Shown here in pieces: positions 1 to 6,196 of a stretch of DNA of 12,001 nt (the stretch's first letter is position 1; each line of letters starts with the position of its first letter). Origin of the DNA: Euryarchaeota archaeon UBA128. GTDB taxonomy: Archaea > Thermoplasmatota > Poseidoniia > Poseidoniales > Poseidoniaceae. A model generated the notes under the pieces. It searched no databases. It was not told the origin of the DNA and saw nothing but the letters and a program-made list of their open reading frames with translations. The DNA lies in contig DALZ01000003.1 of NCBI GenBank assembly GCA_002496955.1, positions 1 to 12,001 on the forward strand, given 5' to 3'. A program made the position numbers and the translations under genes.

Positions 1-1
1 T

Positions 2-1072
2 CTTATCGTTCGTCGCGGTGATGTGATACCAAAAATTGAACAGACCTTAGGACGCGCCGAGCAACAAGATTTAGAAAATCGTCGACATGCTGACGGCACA
101 CCATTTGTTATGGAACTTCCAAACCATACCGCAATTAAGATTCCCAACATTTGCCCTTCTTGTGATGGTGAGTTAAGTATTGAGGGGGCGTTTTTGAAAT
201 GTTACAACATGCTGTGTGACGCGCGAACAAACCGATCAATTCTCTATTGGTGTCGGGCCCTAGAAATGGATGGTATAGGTGAAAAACTGGTTGAACAATT
301 GCTCGATGCGGGGTTAATAACCTCGATTGCAGGGCTGTACAATCTGACGCCAGCGCAGATAACGAGCCTAGAAAGGATGGGCGACAAATCAGCTGAAAAT
401 GTCCTTTCAGAATTGTCAAGAACCAAAAAAATGACCTTGGGGAAATTCATTCATGCACTTGGATTGTCTGGAATTGGTCCAGAGTTAGCATCATTATTTG
501 CTAGTCATGTCAAATCTCTTGAAGGTATGTTGCAGTGGCTGACCGCTGCGCATGCTGCTCCTGGTGACGTTGATTACGGGCCTCTAGTTGACTCCAGCAG
601 TAAGCCCCACAAGACTAACCAAGCGCTGCGCGAACTGTGCCAATATGATGGAATTGGTGAGAAGGTAGCCATTCAAGTCAGGGACGGCTTACAACTAAGG
701 CGCAACCTAATCAACGAATTAGCTAATCACCTCATTCTCGACGTGGAACCAGTATTGACTTCGACAGGTAAATTTGAAGGAATGACTTTCTGCATTACCG
801 GTACGCTTAGCCAACCACGTAAAGCAATTCAATTGATGGTCAAGGCAGCAGGTGGTAAGGTAGTAGGGACTATTTCTACCAAACTAGATGTCTTAATCGC
901 CGGGGAGTCTGCAGGATCAAAATTAAGCAAGGCTGAGAAACTTGGGATAACAATCTGGAATGAGGACGAACTCAACCACGCCTTAGCAAACCAAGATTCC
1001 GTTGAATTACTGTCCGAATCGACCTCTGTGAGTCAGGAAATAGACTCGCAAAAGTCCCTACTTGACTTCTAA
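2..1072 (+). CDS. ligA: NAD-dependent DNA ligase LigA, C-terminal part (5' end outside window)
   Basis: Seals nicks in duplex DNA using NAD+. Only the C-terminal half is here; the frame is open from base 2 and begins inside the OB domain at the family signature RGDVIPKIE, so the GTG at 23 is an internal Val and not a start. Counting that Val as residue 1, a Zn finger uses C44, C47, C60 and C65. Helix-hairpin-helix motifs follow at about 82-98 (DGIGEK), 116-131 (ERMGDKS), 145-163 (LSGIG) and 208-223 (DGIGEK), then a BRCT domain at about 248-322 (FCITGTL, GGKV, LIAGESAGSKLSKA). The nucleotidyl-transferase domain with the catalytic Lys lies outside the window. Two oddities are a hydrophilic insertion of roughly 25-30 residues before the last hairpin (about 175-205), and a Ser/Glu-rich tail after BRCT ending in QKSLLDF, which resembles a PCNA-interacting peptide. 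LigA is the bacterial replicative ligase and is found in few archaea, so acquisition by transfer is likely (inference). Confidence 0.96.
   Translation, partial: LIVRRGDVIPKIEQTLGRAEQQDLENRRHADGTPFVMELPNHTAIKIPNICPSCDGELSIEGAFLKCYNMLCDARTNRSILYWCRALEMDGIGEKLVEQLLDAGLITSIAGLYNLTPAQITSLERMGDKSAENVLSELSRTKKMTLGKFIHALGLSGIGPELASLFASHVKSLEGMLQWLTAAHAAPGDVDYGPLVDSSSKPHKTNQALRELCQYDGIGEKVAIQVRDGLQLRRNLINELANHLILDVEPVLTSTGKFEGMTFCITGTLSQPRKAIQLMVKAAGGKVVGTISTKLDVLIAGESAGSKLSKAEKLGITIWNEDELNHALANQDSVELLSESTSVSQEIDSQKSLLDF
1049..1069 (+). other. PIP-box-like peptide at the LigA C-terminus
   Basis: The last seven codons encode QKSLLDF. This fits the PCNA-interacting consensus Q-x-x-(L/I/M)-x-x-F-(F/Y/W), except that the protein ends at the first aromatic residue. 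It sits at the very C-terminus after a flexible acidic tail, which is where archaeal replication proteins usually carry their PIP boxes. The sequence match is direct; PCNA binding is inference. Confidence 0.5.
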
Positions 1073-1078
1073 CATGCG

Positions 1079-1086
1079 TTTATAAG
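1079..1086 (+). promoter_or_regulatory. TATA box for the 1112-5326 operon
   Basis: TTTATAAG lies with its centre about 29 nt before the GTG at 1112. Archaeal transcription starts roughly 25-30 nt after the TATA centre, so the transcript would begin at or next to the start codon (leaderless). No Shine-Dalgarno sequence precedes this GTG, which agrees with leaderless initiation. Confidence 0.6.
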
Positions 1087-1111
1087 CGCATTTCTTGGAT
1101 AATATTCAATA

Positions 1112-3679
1112 GTGCAAACCGAAGCAAACACTGTGGTTCATCGTAGGGCAGTGGTTGCCGTCAGCATTTTGGTAATGTTGTTGATGGTCCCTGTGATTCA
1201 AGGCTCGTCAGGCGGCATCTACAATCGGGCCTCTGGTTGTAACTGTCATTCTCAGGCCGGCTCAAATGCAGCAAGTGTAACCATCTCTGGCTTACCATCA
1301 TCATATGACGCTAACAATCAATACCAACTCACAGTGGCAGTAAGCGGAGGCGTTTCAGGTTCTGGCGGAGGCTTTTCGTTGGAGGTTAACAAGGGCACAC
1401 TCAATACCGGGACAGCTGGGACACTAGTCAAGGTAAACAACCAAGGAAAAAGTGCCACTCATACTTCAACCGGCAATGGTTACCGTTCATGGACTGTTGA
1501 TTGGACTGCTCCAACGGTTGGCGCCGGTTCTGTAACTTTTGAGGTCGCTGGTATGACGACGAATGGCAACGGCGGAACAAGCGGTGACCGATGGGCGACG
1601 ACCGTTATTCAGGTGTCGGAAAGTGTCGCACCTAACAACCCGCCATCAGCGACCAGCGTGTCACTCGACCCAACTTTAGCCACCACTACCACCTCACTAA
1701 CCCTCTCTTATTCATTTACCGATCCAGACAATGATGCCGAGTCTGATAGTGAAATAACTTGGTATCGCAACAGCCAAGCATTGCCTCAGGGCACCATAAC
1801 GGGGCTAACAGTTCCCTCAGGTCAGACCGCTAAAGGTGAAGATTGGTATGCGACAGTTAGGCCTTCAGATGGTACTGACTACGGCAATATCGAATACAGT
1901 AATACAGTTACTATTATCAACTCACCGCCGACCCTAACCAGCCCTACAATAACACCTTCAGAACCAGATGAAACCGATGATTTGACAGTTATCTATTCTG
2001 CCAACGATGATGATCAGGACACCCTCAGCACCGAAATTAGGTGGTATTTAGATGGCGTGTTAGTTGCCGAATTCAATGACGACAATATCATTCCCTCAAT
2101 TGCCACCCGTGACGGTGATGAATGGCGTGTTGAAGTTACTGTAAGCGATGGGGATGACATTACGAGCTTATCCTCACAAGTTATTGCTGTTGGAGGAATT
2201 ATTCAAGTAAATACTGCGCCTGAGGTGACTAGTATTGGAATTTCGCCTGATGCACCAACTACCGTTGACGAATTGCAAGTAAGCTATGTTGCTCAAGACT
2301 TGGACAATGACCCAATAATCGATACAGAAGTAGAGTGGTTTGTCGATGATGTGCTAACAGACTTGACAGGTTTTGTTATAGCTTCGTCAGAAACAGAAAA
2401 AGGGCAGAATTGGGAGGCTAAAATACGGGTTTATGATGGCAAGGATTGGTCCGCATGGGCCTCATCTTCAGCATCTATAATCAACACACCACCAGAGGTA
2501 GAATCGGTTACGTTAACGCCCAGTGAAGTGTTTACTGACGACTCTATTTTTGTTGATTATCAATCTAGTGATTTGGACGGTGATGTAGCATCAATGCCAC
2601 AGATAATCTGGTTGAAAAACGGTGTCGAACAGACTCAGTTTGAAGGATTGAATCCACTCCCCGCAGAATATATCGCTAAAGACGACATATGGACTGCAAT
2701 GGTAAAAGCAAGTGATGGAGAATCCTACAGCGTGACCGGCCTAGAATCCTCCGTAACAGTGCAAAATAGTTTGCCAACACTATCAATAAATGAAATTCCG
2801 GATAACCTGTCGTTGGTAAATTCGGATTCCTTGGGTGTAGAGATTACTCCCGAGTTTACGGATTTAGATGGTGATATGACTGACTATACAATCCACTGGC
2901 TTAGAAATGGATTTCGGGAGGGTAGTTTAGATAACGACACTTTTGTTGGCGCAGAGTTATTTGGTGCCGGACAAATTTGGACCCTGGCAATCTATTATGA
3001 TGATAATGACGGCCCGCAGCAACAGTTCACCAAAACAATTGCGATTGATAATCTCCCCCCTACGGCAAATATTGATGTCTTGAGCGCTGATTTGTGGCGC
3101 GGTGAAATCATCTCTCTTTCTGCAAGCCAATCCTCGGATTTAGACGGTGTGATAAACAATTACCTGTGGCAGTACAGTGACAGTGAAGGTAATTCTGGCA
3201 CAGCAACTGGTAGTAATGTAGAGATAACAGGTTTTGGAAATATTGAGGTCATTCTTACTGTTGAAGATGATCTGGGATTAACCAATACCGCCACGACGAA
3301 CCTGATCACTACACAGGGTCCAAGAGTTACCGGATTGACAGCAGTAAATATCAACGACGGCGTTGAACTACTATGGCAGTGGTCTGGTGATGACACAACA
3401 TTCATAGTTTTGCGCAACGGAGAGCAAATAGGAACTACATCAGGTTTCACTTTTGTTGACAAACCAGTAATTGCGGGCCCCACATCCTACACCATCACTC
3501 CGGTGATAGATGAGCGAGAATTGTCAGCAGGTTCGATGACATTAACTGATTTTGATGTTAATATTTCACTTGAATTAGACAGCAGTGTATCTGAGTCAGG
3601 CGGATTAATCTTCGGAATATTGTTCTTGATTTCGAGTGTTGCAATGATATCTTTAGCACTGCTGCAAAGGAGGGAGTAG
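1112..3679 (+). CDS. Exported Ig/PKD-repeat protein with N-terminal CxCH motif and C-terminal membrane anchor
   Basis: An 855-residue cell-surface protein. Residues 12-30 form a signal peptide or signal anchor. Just after it lies GCNCH (C43, C45, H46), a shortened relative of the heme-c motif CxxCH. Residues about 53-168 match, from memory, the 'choice-of-anchor V'/Reeler-like domain, with a conserved-looking HTSTG (H117), W-x-x-DWTAP and NGNGGTSGD. Then come about five tandem Ig/PKD-like repeats of 85-95 residues (about 177-270, 271-368, 369-458, 459-552, 553-647). Each begins with a (P)P-x-V/L segment and carries a D-x-D-x-D-type turn and a W-(Y/F/L) strand. A PKD-like domain (about 648-735) and an FN3-like domain (about 736-812) follow. 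A hydrophobic helix at about 829-850 followed by LQRRE is a typical C-terminal anchor with a short cytoplasmic tail. The GTG start is chosen because it fits the TATA spacing and places the signal sequence correctly. It is first in an operon with the next two genes. The substrate is unknown, and heme attachment is not established. Confidence 0.85.
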   Translation: MQTEANTVVHRRAVVAVSILVMLLMVPVIQGSSGGIYNRASGCNCHSQAGSNAASVTISGLPSSYDANNQYQLTVAVSGGVSGSGGGFSLEVNKGTLNTGTAGTLVKVNNQGKSATHTSTGNGYRSWTVDWTAPTVGAGSVTFEVAGMTTNGNGGTSGDRWATTVIQVSESVAPNNPPSATSVSLDPTLATTTTSLTLSYSFTDPDNDAESDSEITWYRNSQALPQGTITGLTVPSGQTAKGEDWYATVRPSDGTDYGNIEYSNTVTIINSPPTLTSPTITPSEPDETDDLTVIYSANDDDQDTLSTEIRWYLDGVLVAEFNDDNIIPSIATRDGDEWRVEVTVSDGDDITSLSSQVIAVGGIIQVNTAPEVTSIGISPDAPTTVDELQVSYVAQDLDNDPIIDTEVEWFVDDVLTDLTGFVIASSETEKGQNWEAKIRVYDGKDWSAWASSSASIINTPPEVESVTLTPSEVFTDDSIFVDYQSSDLDGDVASMPQIIWLKNGVEQTQFEGLNPLPAEYIAKDDIWTAMVKASDGESYSVTGLESSVTVQNSLPTLSINEIPDNLSLVNSDSLGVEITPEFTDLDGDMTDYTIHWLRNGFREGSLDNDTFVGAELFGAGQIWTLAIYYDDNDGPQQQFTKTIAIDNLPPTANIDVLSADLWRGEIISLSASQSSDLDGVINNYLWQYSDSEGNSGTATGSNVEITGFGNIEVILTVEDDLGLTNTATTNLITTQGPRVTGLTAVNINDGVELLWQWSGDDTTFIVLRNGEQIGTTSGFTFVDKPVIAGPTSYTITPVIDERELSAGSMTLTDFDVNISLELDSSVSESGGLIFGILFLISSVAMISLALLQRRE
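1641..3053 (+). repeat. Tandem Ig/PKD-like protein repeats within the surface protein
   Basis: Five diverged units of about 85-95 codons lie head to tail. Shared positions are a PP(S/T/E) opening, an S-x-x-x-(T/S)-P segment, D-(L/P)-D-(N/G)-D, (E/Q)-I-x-W-(Y/L) or E-V-E-W-F, a G-x-x-W strand and a final SDG or YDG turn. The DNA has diverged, so these are old duplications and not recent slippage. They probably form an extended stalk that holds the N-terminal domain away from the membrane (inference). Confidence 0.65.
3667..3673 (+). promoter_or_regulatory. Strong ribosome binding site for the second operon gene
   Basis: AAGGAGG lies inside the last codons of the upstream gene, 7 nt before the GTG at 3681. 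It supports the GTG start and translation from a shared transcript. Confidence 0.7.
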
Positions 3680-3680
3680 A

Positions 3681-4751
3681 GTGAACAGAGTAACTATATT
3701 CTGTATTGTCACTTTGCTTCTCGGTTTCACCTCGCTTGGAGGAGCTAATCCCGGCGGCGTTGGAGACGGCGATTTTGACATGCAATGCGGGGGGGCCTGT
3801 CATGGTGATTCTTCACAGAATCAAACCTCACCTGCCTACCTTGAATTGTCTTTGGATAGTACGCCATACTTGGGTCTACCAGTTTCAATCACCGGTAAAA
3901 TTAGCGGCGTGCAATTTTCGTCATCCGATGTTGTGGGGTTATTCCTCTTAACTGACACAACTGGACACAGTGATTTACCTGAGGATGCGGGATGGTCAGT
4001 GCTTTCAGACCAAAACGGTGGTGATAATAATTACATCGAGTTAGAAGCTTCCTCACTTACCAGTGAATACACAATCTCATGGACCGTGCGACCGGAAATC
4101 ATTCAATCGACAGAATTCTATTTATCGATACATCACGGCAGTGATAATGTTCCTTTCTTTGGAATTAGCAACGCGCTATCGGTGACGGTTCAAGAGATTC
4201 CAGAGAATCTTCCACGCCTGGCCGTCGATTATTCTCCTAAAATCACGCGCACTATCGGTGAAAATACTACAATGCTGGTATCAACTATTGATGTCCAAGA
4301 GTTAGATATTGAGTGGCGATTAGTCGACGGGGAATCAATTTTTGTTGACGGGCAAAGTGTTACTGATCAGGAGTGGCGCTTTGAGTTGCCCGCTGCAATC
4401 CAACCCTCGATTATTGAGTGGCGGGCGACAATGAGAGGCGACGGTCCGGATCAAGTTACTCCGTGGTTTAGAATTGCTGCTCAAGAACCATTGCCTGAAA
4501 TTAATCAATCTCAAATTTATCTCCAGTCATTAGCCTTGGGCGTCTTTTTTGTTGGATTGGTTCTGACTCTGCACAACAGGTTTGGCCACACCATAACTCC
4601 CAATGGCAACGAGTTTTCATCCTTTGATGAGATTGGAGACGATACTACGCTCGACGACCTGCCACCTTTGCCTCCAGGAGGCCTTCCGCCCGGATGGACA
4701 TTAGAGCAATGGAAGTGGTATGGTCATGAATATTTGGAGGATATGTCGTGA
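3681..4751 (+). CDS. Exported membrane-anchored protein with CxxxCH motif and Pro-rich cytoplasmic tail
   Basis: A 356-residue protein. Residues 1-22 form a signal peptide, followed at once by CGGACH (C36, C40, H41), again close to a heme-c motif but with three residues between the cysteines. The exported part (about 50-270) is beta-rich and includes SIHHGSDNVPFFG, with paired H151 and H152 as possible metal or heme ligands. One membrane helix lies at about 277-297. The cytoplasmic tail has an acidic linker, a PPLPPGGLPPGW segment and a short W/Y-rich helix (EQWKWYGHEYLE, about 341-352). The gene starts 1 nt after the previous stop behind a GGAGG site and overlaps the next gene by 4 nt, so the three are surely cotranscribed. 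Sharing signal peptide, Cys/His motif, beta domain and anchor with its neighbour suggests the two act together. The function is not recognised. Confidence 0.85.
   Translation: MNRVTIFCIVTLLLGFTSLGGANPGGVGDGDFDMQCGGACHGDSSQNQTSPAYLELSLDSTPYLGLPVSITGKISGVQFSSSDVVGLFLLTDTTGHSDLPEDAGWSVLSDQNGGDNNYIELEASSLTSEYTISWTVRPEIIQSTEFYLSIHHGSDNVPFFGISNALSVTVQEIPENLPRLAVDYSPKITRTIGENTTMLVSTIDVQELDIEWRLVDGESIFVDGQSVTDQEWRFELPAAIQPSIIEWRATMRGDGPDQVTPWFRIAAQEPLPEINQSQIYLQSLALGVFFVGLVLTLHNRFGHTITPNGNEFSSFDEIGDDTTLDDLPPLPPGGLPPGWTLEQWKWYGHEYLEDMS
4736..4740 (+). promoter_or_regulatory. Ribosome binding site for the third operon gene
   Basis: GGAGG lies 7 nt before the GTG at 4748. That GTG overlaps the preceding TGA as GTGA, so this gene is probably translationally coupled to the one before it. 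Confidence 0.65.
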
Positions 4752-5326
4752 TTTCATCAGCAACTTTCCACGTCATCACTACTGAGTTAGTTGTTGGCTC
4801 ATTTGCTATGGCAGGAGTGTGTTTTCTCATCAAAGCGTTACAATGTTTTGGAATAATTAAGCATGAAAAATTATCAATGGTTACAGACTATGCTGGACAT
4901 TTCGCCATCGGCTTTGGTTTGTTAGCAACCCCATTTGCCATTGCATCTGGAATTTCATCGTCACCCGGCTCGGATGTCAGTTCGCCGCTATTGGTTAACA
5001 AAATGTTTATGTCGATGACAGCAACAGGATTAGCAGTTGCCTTGTTATACGCTCGGTTTAAGATTGGTGAATCAATTTGGTCAAATAAATTCTCGGGGAT
5101 TACTCAGGCTTCAGCAGGTCTAGGAGCAAGTGGCTTTATGCTACTAACAGCTTCTGTCGGCGGGAAATTCACTAGAAACGAGTCACTACTTGATTTGCTC
5201 AATTTACCTTTTGAAACTATTTTACTAATGCCGGTTTGGGCAACGGGGGTAATTCTGGCCGTCGGAATCGCAACCACAGTGCTAGCAGTAATGGGGCTCA
5301 ATAGACGCTCAGCCATACAACATTGA
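4748..5326 (+). CDS. Five-helix integral membrane protein of unknown function
   Basis: A 192-residue hydrophobic protein with about five transmembrane segments at roughly 8-31, 48-69, 82-102, 116-137 and 157-182. H8 lies at the start of helix 1 and H51 (DYAGHFAIG) in helix 2; a Pro follows in helix 2 (LLATPFA). The overall pattern, with a His near each of the first two helices and a Gly-rich second helix, loosely recalls DUF2231-like membrane proteins, but I cannot assign the family. The GTG start is fixed by the GGAGG site and the 4-nt overlap with the upstream gene. It is the last gene of the operon with the two Cys/His-motif surface proteins, so a role as their membrane partner, perhaps in electron or metal transfer, is a reasonable but untested inference. 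Its 3' end overlaps the convergent PAC2 gene by 18 nt. Confidence 0.75.
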   Translation: MISSATFHVITTELVVGSFAMAGVCFLIKALQCFGIIKHEKLSMVTDYAGHFAIGFGLLATPFAIASGISSSPGSDVSSPLLVNKMFMSMTATGLAVALLYARFKIGESIWSNKFSGITQASAGLGASGFMLLTASVGGKFTRNESLLDLLNLPFETILLMPVWATGVILAVGIATTVLAVMGLNRRSAIQH

Positions 5327-6148
5327 GTTTGACGGCGATTTTTCTTGAGAGATATTTGCTCCATCCATCATGGCTTGTAATTGGGATTCCAAAAACTCAG
5401 CCTCTTCGATCAAAGGTTGATGCGGCAAGTCGATAGAGGGTAATAGATTGTTGAGATTTTCGATTAATGTTGCAGCTGCTCTTGCGTCGGGGTATCTAGG
5501 GTCGGCTTCAACCATGATTGACATCAGGTCTAAACCTCTGCGGCGTGCTTCACCGAGAATTACTGCATTGATGCCCTTGATGACCCCTTGCTGCAGTAGG
5601 GGGACTTTCATTTCTTCAAGTCGCTTACGACTTTTTTCATTGGCTCCAATACCTACAACGTCAATTCCCTCGGTGTCTTCGTAGTCGACGACAGGCTCAT
5701 TGCCGTTCAAGTTTCCTTTCATGCCCTGTTTAGCAAAGGCATCGATAACAACGCCTGCAACAATGTTCTGTGCTTTCGACCATTCAAACATTGCCCAAGC
5801 GATGTCATGAGCTAGGGCTTCAGGCACAACTAATTCGCTCATCAGCAGTATTACTTGGTCACACCCCTCAATGGTACACTTTGGTTTGCCAGCATAGGCT
5901 CTAATCGGCGGTAGCGGGACCCCTTTGTCGACCAAGGTTAGCGCAGGTAAACGAGGGTCAACGACGCCACCAATAAATTCCAGTTCAAGATGGTCAATCA
6001 AGAAATGTGAGACGACACTAGACACCATTCCAACACTAGGAAAGCACGTTACAACGAGAGCATTCTCCGTAGAAACCTCTGCATTAATCTTGACAGTCGT
6101 TCCTTCCATACTAGCTCCTACCCCGCCTCGATGTATGAAGACTTCCAT
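5309..6148 (-). CDS. PAC2-family protein (proteasome assembly chaperone homologue)
   Basis: A 279-residue soluble protein of the PAC2 (DUF75) family, whose characterised members help assemble the 20S proteasome; several archaeal paralogues have other or unknown roles. Family features seen are the N-terminal strand and Gly turn ALVVTCFPSVGMVSSVVSHFL (about 30-50, with the alternating small residues of the family), then the IGGVVDPRLPAL segment (about 57-68). Further on are the (V)ILLMSEL strand, the LLQQGVIKGINAVILGEARRRG segment and the conserved VEADPRYPDARAAATLIENLN block near the C-terminus. The last 40 residues are helical and acidic. ATG 6148 is preferred over the adjacent TTG 6151 and over ATG 6109, because a TATA-like element lies about 31 nt before it. 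It diverges from the nuclease gene across 48 nt. No proteasome gene is in the window, so its exact partner is unknown. Confidence 0.85.
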   Translation of the reverse strand: MEVFIHRGGVGASMEGTTVKINAEVSTENALVVTCFPSVGMVSSVVSHFLIDHLELEFIGGVVDPRLPALTLVDKGVPLPPIRAYAGKPKCTIEGCDQVILLMSELVVPEALAHDIAWAMFEWSKAQNIVAGVVIDAFAKQGMKGNLNGNEPVVDYEDTEGIDVVGIGANEKSRKRLEEMKVPLLQQGVIKGINAVILGEARRRGLDLMSIMVEADPRYPDARAAATLIENLNNLLPSIDLPHQPLIEEAEFLESQLQAMMDGANISQEKSPSNSMLYG

Positions 6149-6174
6149 CAAATGGACCGGCGGTGGTTTGATGT

Positions 6175-6183
6175 GGTTTAATG
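6175..6183 (-). promoter_or_regulatory. TATA-like element between PAC2 and nuclease genes
   Basis: On the minus strand this reads CATTAAACC, with its centre about 31 nt before the PAC2 ATG at 6148, a suitable distance for a leaderless or very short-leader transcript. On the plus strand the same bases lie only 18 nt before ATG 6197, too close to serve that start, so the nuclease probably uses another element. The match to a TATA consensus is modest. Confidence 0.35.
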
Positions 6184-6196
6184 CTTAGGGGACACT

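Noticed and set aside
23..25. GTG 23 as the start of ligA
   Set aside because: The frame is open upstream to base 2 and reads RRGD before it, the conserved OB-domain signature; the gene enters from outside the window.
1235..1252. Calling the first surface protein a c-type cytochrome
   Set aside because: CNCH lacks one residue of CxxCH, there is only one such motif in 855 residues, and no heme maturation genes are in view. Kept only as a possibility.
3160..3803. Minus-strand open frames opposite the two surface-protein genes
   Set aside because: They lie wholly or mostly inside convincing plus-strand genes, have no recognisable domains and lack promoters; they are by-products of the coding strand's composition.
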